Shown: positions 35,150 through 45,220 of the stretch, piece after piece
Numbering within the stretch: the first letter of the stretch is position 1
Layout: every line of letters begins with the position of its first letter
Assembly (NCBI RefSeq): GCF_011516825.1
Contig: NZ_WOTA01000016.1
Span: 1 to 64,000 of the forward strand
Reading direction: 5' to 3'
Source of the DNA: Acetobacter oeni
GTDB taxonomy: Bacteria; Pseudomonadota; Alphaproteobacteria; Acetobacterales; Acetobacteraceae
DNA length: 64,000 nucleotides
Notes under the pieces: model-generated
What the model was told of the DNA's origin: nothing
The model's input: only the letters and a program-made list of their open reading frames with translations
Databases searched by the model: none
Made by a program: the position numbers and the translations under genes

Positions 35150-37639
35150 ATGCATATCGACGTGCGCCAGGATTTTCTGAGCAGAATCGGCGCCCGGTTA
35201 CGACGCTTCCGACGCGTTACGCCGGTTCTGCTGTGCTCCACAGCGATTGCATCTTCGGCTTATGCGGCTGACAAAAAGCCGGTGGCACGTCATGTGACCA
35301 GTCATCCGGTCGCAGGGTCGCAAAAGACTGCGGCGGCGCGCAAGCCGGCCGCGCCTGTCCGGCATCGGCCGACCTCGATGAATGCGTCCGGTGATGCCGA
35401 AGCCGTTGTCGCCACCGGGCACCGTCACGTTTCGCACGGCGTGAACGAGGTCGTCTCCCGCACGACGATGGATCATTTCGTCGCGGGAACCAGTCCGATG
35501 CAGATTCTGGCTCAGACCACGCCTGGTGTGAGCTTTCAGTCTTCCGATGCGCTCGGTCTCGATACTGTTGCCGCCACGCTCTATGTTCGTGGTTTCAATC
35601 AGACGCAGCTTGGTGTCAGTCTCGACGGTATTCCGATGGGAGAGCAGGGTTTCCATAACTGGTACGGGCTGAATGTCGATCAGATGGAGATCCAGGATAA
35701 CGTCAATTCCATTACGGTCTCTCAGGGCGCCGGCGCTCTGAGTACGCCGTCCACACAGACTCTGGGTGGCGCGATTACTTTCACGTCTTCCGATCCGGAA
35801 GATAAGGCCGGTGGCCGGATCAGCCAGACTTTCGGCAGCTACAACATGTTCCGGACTTTCGGGCGCGTTGACAGTGGTATTCTGAATCCGACCGGTACGA
35901 AGTTCTATGCCGCCTATGCCCGGACGGATATGGATCTCTGGAAGGGTTACGGAGATCAGCAGGAGCAGCAGGCCAATTTCAAGCTGGTCCAGCCGCTTGG
36001 CAGTAAGGGCAAGATTCAGGCGATTTTCGATTATTCAAATTTCACACAGTATAACTTTCTGGGCATGACGAAAAACATGTGGGAGCAGATGGGGCGCCAG
36101 GCGGCCTACCTGAAGCCCAATTATCAGAAGGCCATTCAGTGGGCGAATCTTGCCCAGTCCGGCTCGGGTGTGCCGGCTGAATATGCCGGTCGCCTGAGCA
36201 ATGACGAAGTCGGCGACGTGACCTATGACGGTACGCAGATCCAGCGGAACTATCTGTCGGCTCTGACCGGCGAATACGAGATTTTTCCGAATGTCACGTC
36301 CAGGACGGTCGCTTATGGCCATGTCTCGAATGGTGTATACCAAGGCACGAACAATTTTATGACCTCGCCTTCATCGGGCGTTCCGCTGGTCGATGAAGCG
36401 GGGCATCCGGATGTCAGACGGCTCGGTTTTACCCAGGCTTTCGAGATCAGACTGCATAAGAACGATATTCAGACCGGGATCTGGTACGAAAACAACAGCT
36501 TCAATTATCCGATGCGACTTTATCAGGATGGTCTCACCGAAGCGCACAATTCGAAAAGCGATTATCTGGAATCACAGGCGACCAATCTGTGGAAAGATTC
36601 GTTTAATACGAACACGTTCCAGTTCTATCTTCAGGACACCTGGACGATTATTCCTGGCATGACGTTGCTTGGCGGCTTCCGGTCCATGACGCAGACGACG
36701 CATGGCGGCACGAAATATGACAATACGGCTGCTCTGGCTTCCACATGGGATACCTATTACCAGCATCCGGCCAATGGCAGCCTGACGGCTTCAGCCGCGT
36801 TTCTTCCGCATTTCAATTTCGACTACCATTTTCTGGATCATCACGAATTTTACTGGGACATTGCCGAAAACGAGCGGGCCTATGATTACTCGCAGCAGTC
36901 CGGCAGCGGATCAGCATGGTCAGGTCTCGGGACAAGTGCAACTGTTGATTCGGCTCAGCAGGTATTTAACGAGAACAAGAGCAAGCTCAAGCCTGAGCGT
37001 ACATGGAATTATCTTGTCGGCTATCGTTTCAACTCCGAATATTTTTCGGGAAGCGCTGATTTTTATCATACGGATTACTATAATCGTCTTGCTGCCATCA
37101 CGGCCGGCACGACAAACAATATGTACAGCTCGTACATCAATGTTGGTCGTGAGACGATGAACGGCGCGGATGTCATGGGCACGGTTCGTCCCTTTAAAGG
37201 TCTGGCCATCACCAACAGCTTCAGCTGGAACGATGCAACCTACCAGACGAAGGATCTGCCTTACGACGGGTCAACCATCAGCCTGAAAGGAAAACATCAG
37301 GTCTATTACCCGAAGTTTATGTATAAAGCCGATGTGACCTACACGTGGCGTCAGGCAACGTTCAACTTCAACACTTCGTATATGGGTTCCCGTCCGATGA
37401 CCTATACGAACGATGTCCGGATTCCGGCATACTGGGCATCTTCCCTGTCCGCGAGCTATAATTTCGGACAGATCGGTTTCATGCGCGGTTTCAAGACGGC
37501 GTTTGGAATCAACAACCTGTTCAATCAGGGCTATATTGGCGGTGTCTATGGTGCTGCCTCGGTCTCCGGCGATGACAACCCCAACCTGTTTGCGGCGGCT
37601 CCGCGTCAGTTTTTCGGAACCGTCAGCGCTCAGTTTTAA
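35150..37639 (+). CDS. TonB-dependent outer membrane receptor
   Basis: Signal peptide ending SSAYAAD, then a His/Pro/Ala-rich linker and AVVATGHRH as TonB-box region. The plug follows with TTPGVSFQSSDALGLD and GVSLDGIPMGEQGFHNWYG. The barrel has periodic aromatic strands and ends RQFFGTVSAQF with the typical terminal Phe. Length of 829 is normal. The plug resembles siderophore/ferric citrate-type receptors, but the ligand is not determined. GGGAGGG lies 11 bases before the ATG. The hairpin at 37651 follows. Confidence 0.9.
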   Translation: MHIDVRQDFLSRIGARLRRFRRVTPVLLCSTAIASSAYAADKKPVARHVTSHPVAGSQKTAAARKPAAPVRHRPTSMNASGDAEAVVATGHRHVSHGVNEVVSRTTMDHFVAGTSPMQILAQTTPGVSFQSSDALGLDTVAATLYVRGFNQTQLGVSLDGIPMGEQGFHNWYGLNVDQMEIQDNVNSITVSQGAGALSTPSTQTLGGAITFTSSDPEDKAGGRISQTFGSYNMFRTFGRVDSGILNPTGTKFYAAYARTDMDLWKGYGDQQEQQANFKLVQPLGSKGKIQAIFDYSNFTQYNFLGMTKNMWEQMGRQAAYLKPNYQKAIQWANLAQSGSGVPAEYAGRLSNDEVGDVTYDGTQIQRNYLSALTGEYEIFPNVTSRTVAYGHVSNGVYQGTNNFMTSPSSGVPLVDEAGHPDVRRLGFTQAFEIRLHKNDIQTGIWYENNSFNYPMRLYQDGLTEAHNSKSDYLESQATNLWKDSFNTNTFQFYLQDTWTIIPGMTLLGGFRSMTQTTHGGTKYDNTAALASTWDTYYQHPANGSLTASAAFLPHFNFDYHFLDHHEFYWDIAENERAYDYSQQSGSGSAWSGLGTSATVDSAQQVFNENKSKLKPERTWNYLVGYRFNSEYFSGSADFYHTDYYNRLAAITAGTTNNMYSSYINVGRETMNGADVMGTVRPFKGLAITNSFSWNDATYQTKDLPYDGSTISLKGKHQVYYPKFMYKADVTYTWRQATFNFNTSYMGSRPMTYTNDVRIPAYWASSLSASYNFGQIGFMRGFKTAFGINNLFNQGYIGGVYGAASVSGDDNPNLFAAAPRQFFGTVSAQF

Positions 37640-37650
37640 GAAACAGAGAT

Positions 37651-37678
37651 GTGACACGGGGGCCTGCCCCTGTGTCAC
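37651..37678. terminator. Hairpin between convergent genes
   Basis: GTGACAC / GTGTCAC extends through a G-T pair and GGGG / CCCC around a four-base loop. It begins 12 bases after the TonB receptor stop and lies between it and the convergent glycosyltransferase gene, so it can serve both strands. T-runs are absent. Confidence 0.5.
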
Positions 37679-37702
37679 GGCCCGGACGATCCTGGAAGAC
37701 TG

Positions 37703-38923
37703 TTATCCGATAAGGGAAAAATCCGGCTGTGAGTCTGATGTAAACTCTTTGCTTTTGCTCAGCGATGTGCCGAGCAGTTCGTCATAGACCGCGAGTGTGG
37801 CGGCCTGCATGGCCTCCGTAGTGTAATGCATCAGTACATTTTCGCGTGCCCGCCATCCCATGCCGGCACGGTCCTCCGCCGAAGCTTCAAGTGTGGCGGC
37901 GATCATTTCGGCCAGAGCGCCGGCGTCACCGGGTGGAAAGAGGATACCTGTGTCGCCGTGGGTGACCGTCTCCATGGCGGCACCATGTGCCGCAACGATC
38001 ACCGGTCGCGCCATGGCCTGAGCTTCCACTACCACACGTCCGAACGGCTCCGGTTTCAGGGACGGGATGACCACCAGTTCGGATAATGCCAGGGCGGCGG
38101 GCATATCGGCGCAATGGCCCCCAAAGCGTATCTGCTCGGACAGGCCGAGCGTTTTGACCCGTTCTTTCAGTTCTTCCGGAAATTCCGACCGGTCAGGAGC
38201 TGAGCCGACGAAAACGCAAACCCGGTTCCGGGTCGTCAGGCCTTCCCGCATCATCAGGGCGAGCGCGTCGAGCAGCAGGGTCTGGCCTTTCCATTCGGTC
38301 AGGCGACCGGGCATAAGGATAACGGGAGCATCTTCCGCGATGTCCCAGGCATCGATGAGCATCTGAATGCGGTCGCCACGGACCAGCTCGGGGTCGAACT
38401 GGCGTGTATCGGCGCCTCGCGGGATGACGCGGAGCCGGTCGGGGCCGACATCGTAATCACGCAGCAGACGGTCACCGATAAACTGGCTGATGGCGATCAC
38501 ACGGTCGCCTGAAGCCAGAACGGAGTTGTATTTCTTCTTGCCCGGAAAGCTTTCGCTGTGGACACCGTGCCAGGTCGTGACGAATCGGGTCTGCTTCGCA
38601 CGGGTCGCGAGCCGGGCAGCCCAGGCCGGAGCGCGGGAACGGGCATGAACCAGACTGACATTCTCGCTGGCAATCACGGATTTCAGCCGGCTGGCATTTC
38701 TCAGAATGGCGTAAGGGGATTTGTCGCCAAGATTCAGGGGAATATGGCGGCCGCCGTAATACGCGACTTTTGGCACAAGACGGCCTTCCGCGCTGGCGAC
38801 AAGCGCTGTGCCACCTGCGCGGGTGATGGCTTCGACCATTTCGATGGTTCCGCGCTCTACCCCTCCGGCATCGAGTGCGGGCAGAACCTGGAGAATAACG
38901 GGGCGGCGGGGCGGCACACTCAT
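37703..38923 (-). CDS. Family 4 glycosyltransferase
   Basis: The GT-B fold shows N-terminal VILQVLPALDAGGVERGTIEM, the Rossmann-type VHARSRAPAW, and the donor-site region PVILMPGRLTEWKGQ. The C-terminal signature PSLKPEPFGRVVVEAQAMARPVI includes the conserved E-x7-E. GT4 enzymes of this form build cell-surface polysaccharide or lipopolysaccharide. Acceptor and sugar are not predictable. It stands alone on the minus strand; other glycosyltransferases occur at 40, 43 and 59 kb. Confidence 0.87.
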   Translation of the reverse strand: MSVPPRRPVILQVLPALDAGGVERGTIEMVEAITRAGGTALVASAEGRLVPKVAYYGGRHIPLNLGDKSPYAILRNASRLKSVIASENVSLVHARSRAPAWAARLATRAKQTRFVTTWHGVHSESFPGKKKYNSVLASGDRVIAISQFIGDRLLRDYDVGPDRLRVIPRGADTRQFDPELVRGDRIQMLIDAWDIAEDAPVILMPGRLTEWKGQTLLLDALALMMREGLTTRNRVCVFVGSAPDRSEFPEELKERVKTLGLSEQIRFGGHCADMPAALALSELVVIPSLKPEPFGRVVVEAQAMARPVIVAAHGAAMETVTHGDTGILFPPGDAGALAEMIAATLEASAEDRAGMGWRARENVLMHYTTEAMQAATLAVYDELLGTSLSKSKEFTSDSQPDFSLIG

Positions 38924-39223
38924 AGTTGTTCAGCCCTAGCATGCCCCAGGCAATCCTGCATCCATAACGATGCTTCGCAGCGGCCAGTCTTCCCGGTCAG
39001 GATATGCGGTTCAGCTTTTCCCCGGATTTAATCGGGTTGCGTGAGGCAGAGACGCCTGTCTCAAAGGCGTAAAGTCAGCCGCGAGACTTGACCGGAATGA
39101 CCAGGACGCGGTCAAGTAACAGGGATGTCCGCCTGTCTTCAGCCCGCCCGCGGCGCAATCCCTGTTCCGGTGATGGCTTCCGTGACTGATTATCGCCGCG
39201 AGCACACTTTGCGCGGGTTTGTT
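38924..39223. other. Gap with two inverted repeats
   Basis: ACGCC / GGCGT (about 39050-39070) and ACTTGACC / GGTCAAGT (39086-39093 and 39110-39117) are inverted repeats in the shared upstream region of the divergent GT4 and TPR genes. They may be operators or structured leader RNA. No gene seen. Confidence 0.35.
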
Positions 39224-40108
39224 ATGTCACGCGCGCCCGCGCTCATGGCACCGGCCGTCTGCTTAATGCTGATCTGTGTCTCTTCGGCACTTGCGAGTCC
39301 GGCGGCAGTGCGGGGAAAGCCTGTCGAAGCGGCACTGCCTTCGTTCTCGTTCTCTGATTGCCTGGCATTGCTGGATGATGATCCGTCCGATGTCAGTGAT
39401 TATGTCGCCAGCCATAGTCACACCGGCGATGAACGGGCTGTCCGTCACTGCGAGGCGCTCTCGGATGTGTTGTCGGGCGATTTTACCGGCGGCGGGGAGC
39501 GGCTTGATGCTCTGGCGTATGATGCGACCCGCAATAAGAATACCGAAGATGCCACACCCGAGGAACGGGCGGATGTCGCGGCGGATGCTGCTCGGGCCTG
39601 GCTCGCGGCCGATATGGCGCGCAAAGCGGAAGAGTCCGCTTCTTATGGTCTGACACTCGCGCCGAACTCTGTTGCGCTGCGTCTGATCCGGGACCGGGCG
39701 CTGCTGCGTCTCGGACAGCCCGATACCGCTCTCACCGATCTTAAGGAACTCTCATCCAATCCTCTGCTGGCCTCCGAAACGCACCTGCTGAAGGCAACGG
39801 CTGAACGGGAAACCGGTCATATGAAAGCCGCACGGACGGATATCGACATCACCCTTGCTGAGACGCCGGATGATCCTGCTGCCCTGCTGGAGCGTGGTAT
39901 TATCCGCCAGCGTCTTGGCGATCCTGCCGGGGCCAGGTCTGACTGGGAGCAGGTTATCTCGCTGGCCGCCGACTCGCATGAAGCCGATCTTGCGCGGCAG
40001 GATCTGGATGTCCTGGCTTCGGACCCGGATTCGGCTCCGGTGCATACTGACACGGCAGCCAATCAGACGTCCGCCGCTCCCGGACAGTCCTCGCCCGCGC
40101 ATCCATGA
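39224..40108 (+). CDS. Periplasmic TPR-repeat protein
   Basis: A signal peptide (APALMAPAVCLMLICVSSALA) leads to helical repeats with the TPR spacing, for example AARAWLAADMARKAEESASYGLTLAPNS, RDRALLRLGQPDTALTDL and AALLERGIIRQRLGDPAGA. Such proteins scaffold partners in the periplasm. The ATG at 39224 is used because the signal peptide starts there; an upstream ATG at 39173 would add a hydrophilic leader. It overlaps the heptosyltransferase-like gene by four bases, so a role in surface glycan assembly is possible. Confidence 0.7.
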   Translation: MSRAPALMAPAVCLMLICVSSALASPAAVRGKPVEAALPSFSFSDCLALLDDDPSDVSDYVASHSHTGDERAVRHCEALSDVLSGDFTGGGERLDALAYDATRNKNTEDATPEERADVAADAARAWLAADMARKAEESASYGLTLAPNSVALRLIRDRALLRLGQPDTALTDLKELSSNPLLASETHLLKATAERETGHMKAARTDIDITLAETPDDPAALLERGIIRQRLGDPAGARSDWEQVISLAADSHEADLARQDLDVLASDPDSAPVHTDTAANQTSAAPGQSSPAHP

Positions 40109-41010
40109 ACCGACATATTCTGGTCATCAAACTTGGTGCTCTTGGCGATTTCGTGCAGGCATTTCCGGCTTTTCAGGCGATCCGGACTCATCATCCGCAC
40201 GCCCGGATAACTTTGCTTACAACCCGGGCCTTTGCTGGTCTGGGAGAGGCCAGTCCCTGGTTTGACGCGATTGAAGTGGATGAGCGCCCGAAAATTACGA
40301 ATCGTCGGGGGATGAGACATCTGAAGGACCAGCTTTCCGGCTTCGATCTGATTTACGATCTGCAAACGTCCGCACGCTCGACCTGGTATTATCGTTTTGC
40401 CGGGCACAGGATGTGGTCGGGGATCGCCGGACAGGCGGCTCTGCCCCATGCAAATCCGTGGCGCGACCAGATGCATACGCGGACCCGGCAGCGGGACCAG
40501 TTGCGGATGGCGGGGATTCCGGAGGTGCCGGACGCCGACCTTTCCTGGCTTGTCGAAGCGGGACCGGTGATCGCGGAGCCTTATGCGCTGTTGTTCCCGG
40601 GGGCCGCGCCGCATCGCCCGGGCAAGCGCTGGCCGGCGGAACGGTATGCGGAGCTGGCCTGTGAGCTGAGCCGGCGCGGGGTGCTGCCGGTGATTTCCGG
40701 TAGTCGGGAGGATGGAGAGCTGGCGTCTGTTATCCGTGCGGGCTGTCCCGGAGCCCTGGATCTGACCGGGCAGACCACGTTGCCCGAACTGGGAGGGGTG
40801 TGCGCGCGCGCCTGCCTGGCCATTGGCAACGACACCGGGCCCATGCACCTTGCTGCCGCCATGGGCTGCCGCGCCATCACCCTGTTCTCGGGCGAGAGCG
40901 ATCCGTCCCTTACCGCGCCGTCTGGCCGGACGGCGGGGCAGGTTCGGGTGATCCGGGTCAACGATATGGCAACTCTTTCCGTGGACAGGGTTGTCTCGGC
41001 TCTCGGCTGA
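40105..41010 (+). CDS. Family 9 glycosyltransferase (heptosyltransferase-like)
   Basis: GT9 signatures are present: the start ILVIKLGALGDFVQAFPAF, FDLIYDLQTSARST, LLFPGAAPHRPGKRWP, and the C-terminal nucleotide-sugar site IGNDTGPMHLAAAMGC. These enzymes add heptose or related sugars to the lipopolysaccharide core. At 301 residues it is slightly shorter than typical. The ATGA overlap with the TPR gene indicates one operon. Confidence 0.88.
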   Translation: MNRHILVIKLGALGDFVQAFPAFQAIRTHHPHARITLLTTRAFAGLGEASPWFDAIEVDERPKITNRRGMRHLKDQLSGFDLIYDLQTSARSTWYYRFAGHRMWSGIAGQAALPHANPWRDQMHTRTRQRDQLRMAGIPEVPDADLSWLVEAGPVIAEPYALLFPGAAPHRPGKRWPAERYAELACELSRRGVLPVISGSREDGELASVIRAGCPGALDLTGQTTLPELGGVCARACLAIGNDTGPMHLAAAMGCRAITLFSGESDPSLTAPSGRTAGQVRVIRVNDMATLSVDRVVSALG

Positions 41011-41088
41011 CGCCATTAAAGTCGGCTTTTCGTGCAACGGTCACTTATGCGGCCGTTCGATCTGATTTCTATGACCGGAGCGCTCATC

Positions 41089-43017
41089 ATGCTTGCCATA
41101 ACTCTGCCTGACGGATCCGTTCGCCAGTTTGATGGCCCGGTCACGGGCACGGAGATCGCAGCTGCCATTGGGCCCGGTCTCGCCAAAGCGGCGCTCGCGA
41201 TAGAAGTGGACGGTCAGCTTCGTGACATCTCGCGTCCGGTTGAACAGGATGCGTCCATCCGCTTCATCACCCGCAAGGACGAGATCTCGCTGGAGATGAT
41301 CCGTCATGATGCCGCCCATATCCTCGCCGAAGCCGTGCAGTCGCTGCATCCAGGTACGCAGGTGACGATCGGGCCTTCAATCGAGAACGGGTTCTATTAC
41401 GATTTCTACCGCAATGAGCCTTTCAGCCCGGAAGACTTCCCGGCCATTGAGAAGCGGATGCGCGAGATCGTGGCGGCAAACGAGCCGTTTACCCGCGAGG
41501 TCTGGGACCGCGATGTCGCGATTAAATTCTTTGAAGATCGTGGCGAGCGCTTTAAGGCCGAACTGATCCGCGACCTGCCCGGTGACGAGCAGATTTCGAT
41601 TTACCGTCAGGGCGAGTGGCTGGATCTTTGCCGTGGTCCGCATCTGCGCGGCACGTCGGACGTCGGCAATGCTTTCAAACTGATGAAGGTAGCGGGGGCT
41701 TACTGGCGCGGCGATCATCGTAACCCGATGTTGACCCGTATTTATGGCACGGCCTGGCGCGATCAGAAGGAGCTGGACGCGCATCTGCTTCAGCTTGAGG
41801 AGGCTGAACGCCGCGATCATCGCCGGATCGGCAAGGAGATGGATCTCTTCCACATCCAGGAAGAGGCTGTCGGCCAGGTGTTCTGGCATGCCAAAGGATG
41901 GCGTCTCTACACCGCGTTGCAGGATTATATGCGGCGTGCGCAGACCCGGGCCGACTATCAGGAGGTGCGCACCCCGCAGCTGGTCGACCGCAGCCTGTGG
42001 GAGGCTTCAGGTCACTGGGACAAATACCGCCACCACATGTTCGTCGCCACGGTCGAGGACGAAAACAAAACCCTCGCCCTGAAGCCGATGAATTGTCCCT
42101 GCCATGTGCAGATCTTCCGCCACGGCCTGCGTTCCTACCGCGAGCTGCCGCTCCGTATGGCCGAGTTCGGTGCCTGCCATCGCTACGAGCCGTCCGGCGC
42201 ATTGCACGGCATTATGCGTGTGCGTGGTTTCACCCAGGATGACGCGCATATCTTCTGCACGGAAAACCAGATAGCAGCCGAGACCGTTCGTTTCGTCGCC
42301 ATGCTGTCAGAGGTCTACAAGGATCTCGGTTTCGAGCATTTTCGCATCAAGTTCGCGGATCGTCCGGAAGCCCGCGCCGGTTCCGACGAAACATGGGACA
42401 AGGCCGAAACCGCCCTGAAAGAAGCCTGCGCCACGGCTGGCGTGGATTACGAATATAATCCTGGTGAAGGCGCTTTTTACGGCCCGAAACTTGAGTTCGT
42501 TCTGCGCGATGCCATCGGTCGTGACTGGCAATGCGGAACTTTGCAGGTGGATCTGGTCCTGCCGGAGCGACTCGACGCAAGCTATATTGGCGAGGACAGT
42601 GCGCGGCATCGTCCGGTCATGCTGCATCGTGCCATTCTGGGGTCATTCGAGCGCTTTATAGGTATTCTGATTGAGCAGCATGCCGGTAAATTCCCGCTCT
42701 GGCTGGCGCCGACACAGGTTGTCGTGGCGTCGATTGTCTCGGATGCCGAACCTTATGCGAGTGAGGTGGTTGCGCGGCTCCGCAAAGCGGGTCTCATCGT
42801 TGAAGCCGATGTCCGCAACGAGAAGATTAATGCCAAGATCCGTGAACACAGTCTGGCGCGTGTTCCGGTGATTCTGGTGGTCGGTCGCAAGGAAGCGGAA
42901 GCCGGGACGGTGGCGATGCGCCGTCTGGGCGGGGCTGAGCAGCAGATTCTGTCGCTCGACGAGGCGGTGACGCTGCTGGCGGAAGAGGCAAAAGCACCGG
43001 ATCTGAAGCGGGGCTGA
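41089..43017 (+). CDS. thrS: Threonyl-tRNA synthetase
   Basis: The enzyme charges tRNA-Thr. The order is an N-terminal TGS domain ([19 protein letters not shown]), the editing domain with [11 protein letters not shown], a class II catalytic core with [12 protein letters not shown], motif 2 [22 protein letters not shown] and motif 3 [14 protein letters not shown], and an anticodon-binding domain ending near the C-terminus. The zinc-binding Cys/His set is visible. GGAG eight bases before ATG 41089 fixes the start; earlier in-frame starts at 41032-41074 lack a site. Length of 642 is standard. Confidence 0.96.
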   Translation: MLAITLPDGSVRQFDGPVTGTEIAAAIGPGLAKAALAIEVDGQLRDISRPVEQDASIRFITRKDEISLEMIRHDAAHILAEAVQSLHPGTQVTIGPSIENGFYYDFYRNEPFSPEDFPAIEKRMREIVAANEPFTREVWDRDVAIKFFEDRGERFKAELIRDLPGDEQISIYRQGEWLDLCRGPHLRGTSDVGNAFKLMKVAGAYWRGDHRNPMLTRIYGTAWRDQKELDAHLLQLEEAERRDHRRIGKEMDLFHIQEEAVGQVFWHAKGWRLYTALQDYMRRAQTRADYQEVRTPQLVDRSLWEASGHWDKYRHHMFVATVEDENKTLALKPMNCPCHVQIFRHGLRSYRELPLRMAEFGACHRYEPSGALHGIMRVRGFTQDDAHIFCTENQIAAETVRFVAMLSEVYKDLGFEHFRIKFADRPEARAGSDETWDKAETALKEACATAGVDYEYNPGEGAFYGPKLEFVLRDAIGRDWQCGTLQVDLVLPERLDASYIGEDSARHRPVMLHRAILGSFERFIGILIEQHAGKFPLWLAPTQVVVASIVSDAEPYASEVVARLRKAGLIVEADVRNEKINAKIREHSLARVPVILVVGRKEAEAGTVAMRRLGGAEQQILSLDEAVTLLAEEAKAPDLKRG

Positions 43018-43178
43018 TTGTCCGCCCGTTTCGGAGCAGCCGCGCTTTAGAGGGCATGAAGCTGCTTCTGATATGCGGTCTGTAAATATGAATTCTGCGT
43101 TTTTCTTCCCGACGCATTAACGAATTCAAAAGTATTTGGATGTTCATCTGAGGTTCTGAAAAGTCAGGGCCTCAGATT

Positions 43179-43940
43179 ATGAGTTATAAGATCAGAGTGA
43201 TCAGTCTGGACCGGATACCCTGGAGGTTTGAGGCGTTCGTCCGGGCCAATCCGAACCTTCCGGCTGAACGCGTCTCTGCCTGCGACGGGTCCGGACTGGA
43301 TATTGCCACATGCGTGCGCGACGGGCTGTTTGCCGATACGTTTGGCTACCGGGCCGGAGAAATGGGCTGTGCCGTCTCCCATATTATCCTGTGGCAGGAA
43401 TGCGCCGGTGGCTCCATTCCGTTTCACATTGCGGAAGACGATGCCATTATTCGCGATGATTTTTTCAGACAGGTCCACAATATTCTCAGTCGCAGGGAAG
43501 ACTGGGACATTGTTCTGTGGACCTATAATTATAACTGGCCCGTCGCGCTGCGTCCTGCATCCGGGACAGGCCATGTCGTCCTGACAGGCCCGGACAGCAA
43601 TCCTGCTATTGTTGCCCGGCAGAAAGAGGAGTTTCAGTCCGGCTTGCGGGAACCCGCTCTGCTCCCTCTCGCATCTGCGGCGGGCATTGGCTGTTATTCC
43701 ATTTCGCCGAAGGGGGCGGCCAGAATGCTCGACGCCTGTCTGCCGCTGACACAGCAACCGGCCCGCTATGCCATCAATCCGGAGGTTGCCTGGATCAACA
43801 GTGCTCTGGATGTCGAAATGTCACGATATTACGAAAAGCAGAATGCCTGGCTCGCCTACCCCCCTCTCGCTCTTATGATCAATGATGAGAGCGTTTCCAC
43901 GATCCGGGGCAGCCATTGCTTTGAGGCTGAAGCCTTGTAA
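43179..43940 (+). CDS. Family 25 glycosyltransferase
   Basis: The GT25 pattern is clear: IRVISLDRIPWRFEAF at the start, then GYRAGEMGCAVSHIILWQECAGG and PFHIAEDDAIIRDDF, with the catalytic EDDA. GT25 enzymes transfer galactose or related sugars to lipopolysaccharide. It begins with ATG at 43179 and stands alone, about 160 bases after thrS. Acceptor unknown. Confidence 0.82.
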   Translation: MSYKIRVISLDRIPWRFEAFVRANPNLPAERVSACDGSGLDIATCVRDGLFADTFGYRAGEMGCAVSHIILWQECAGGSIPFHIAEDDAIIRDDFFRQVHNILSRREDWDIVLWTYNYNWPVALRPASGTGHVVLTGPDSNPAIVARQKEEFQSGLREPALLPLASAAGIGCYSISPKGAARMLDACLPLTQQPARYAINPEVAWINSALDVEMSRYYEKQNAWLAYPPLALMINDESVSTIRGSHCFEAEAL

Positions 43941-43977
43941 GCGAGGACGGAACAGCCCGGGTGTGTGGCTCTGGCTA

Positions 43978-44325
43978 TCAGGCTTTCTTCACGAATTCAG
44001 ATTTCAGATTCATTGCTCCGATACCATTGATTTTACAGTCGATATTGTGTCCGTCGCTGCCGTTTGTCAGACGAATGTTTTTTACTTTGGTGCCGCTTTT
44101 GACCACAAGGGACGAGCCTTTCACTTTCAGGTCTTTGAGCACCGTGACGGTGTCACCGTCAGTCAGTACATTTCCGTTGGCATCCCGGATGGCGTCGTCT
44201 TCTGCCGCGCTGTTCTCTGTGCTGTTCACACCCCATTCATGCGTGCACTCAGGGCAGATCCACAGGCTGCCGTCCTGATAGACATGTTCGCAGCCGCATT
44301 CGGGGCAGTTCGGTGTAGAATCCAT
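43978..44325 (-). CDS. yjdM: Zinc-ribbon protein of the YjdM/PhnA family
   Basis: The N-terminal zinc ribbon is CPECGCEH...[10 protein letters not shown], followed by a C-terminal all-beta domain with [23 protein letters not shown]. The family was once named PhnA for phosphonate use, but that link is weak. At 115 residues it is full length. It overlaps no neighbour and converges with the GT25 gene. Function remains unknown in most hosts. Confidence 0.88.
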   Translation of the reverse strand: MDSTPNCPECGCEHVYQDGSLWICPECTHEWGVNSTENSAAEDDAIRDANGNVLTDGDTVTVLKDLKVKGSSLVVKSGTKVKNIRLTNGSDGHNIDCKINGIGAMNLKSEFVKKA

Positions 44326-44491
44326 GCGTTGGGTCTCGTTGCTGGTGGCCGGTCCGGTGATGCCGGCGATCTGAAGTTCGGGCCTGAGATTAAAGAAGAA
44401 ATGATGTCCGTCCGACTATTTTCCTCGTCCCCCTTTCTTTTTCCCCGTCATGTCGGATACCTCACAAACCTGAAGCGAAGAGGAGTACACC

Positions 44492-44749
44492 ATGAGTGAC
44501 GAAGACAACGACAACGAAGTGATCGCAGGATATCTGATTCAGCGCGAATATGAGGAAGACGAGTTCGACTTCTGGGATCCGGAGAACGAGTGGCAGGACG
44601 ATCCCAACGAAGCGAAGCTCTACGAGTCGGAAGAAGAAGCCGAGCACGATGCGAAGGCACTTCAGACCGAGGACAGTTCCATGGAGATTTCGGTCGCCGT
44701 GGTGATCGAAGATGACGAAGAAGATGATGAGGACGAAGACGAGGAGTAA
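44492..44749 (+). CDS. Small very acidic protein
   Basis: The 85-residue product is dominated by Asp and Glu and ends in a run of acidic residues after VAVVIEDDEED. A middle segment has WDPENEWQDDPNEAKLYESEEEAE. AAGAGGAG lies upstream of the ATG, which supports translation. Such acidic proteins often act as charge-mimic regulators or chaperone tails. I do not recognise a family and there is no partner in the immediate context. Confidence 0.6.
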   Translation: MSDEDNDNEVIAGYLIQREYEEDEFDFWDPENEWQDDPNEAKLYESEEEAEHDAKALQTEDSSMEISVAVVIEDDEEDDEDEDEE

Positions 44750-45220
44750 GATCAGTCTGTCCTGATCTGCTGAAACACACCTCCCTGGTGTTACGTGCCG
44801 GGGAGTGTGCTGATTCAGCGCGGAACTGACGAAAGCAAGTCAGGTGCAATGGTATGAATCAGATCTCAGAGAATATTTTCAGGCTGTCAGTGATGAGTAC
44901 CGGACAGAGAACGGGAAGGTTCGGACTGCAACGGATATAGTCGCCGCATGACACTGATCGCTATCCCGGTGGTTCCCCGAAGTTCTGACGGAACGACCAG
45001 TTCGTTCGTTATTTTCCGGGTCGCTCTTTCAATGAGACAAAGGTTGTCACCGACATAGTCGGGATCGGAGAGCGGCACGTTTTCTGCAAACGCCCGGGCC
45101 ACAGATTCAGCTTTAAAAAGCCGTTTTCGCAGCGAAATGAACGACCGCACTTTAGTATTTAGAGCGTGTAGCCAAACCGGAAAACTGAAGCGGAGCGACC
45201 AGTGCCCCGCTTCAGGCAGA
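44750..45220. other. Gap of about 470 bases, possible gene remnant
   Basis: A minus-strand frame is open from about 45190 to 44887 and encodes a hydrophilic stretch with SLRKRLFKAESVARAFAEN and LIERATRKITNELVV. It has no start of its own; it reads on from a frame antiparallel to ompW, which looks like shadow. It could be a degraded gene fragment, but I recognise nothing in it. Confidence 0.35.
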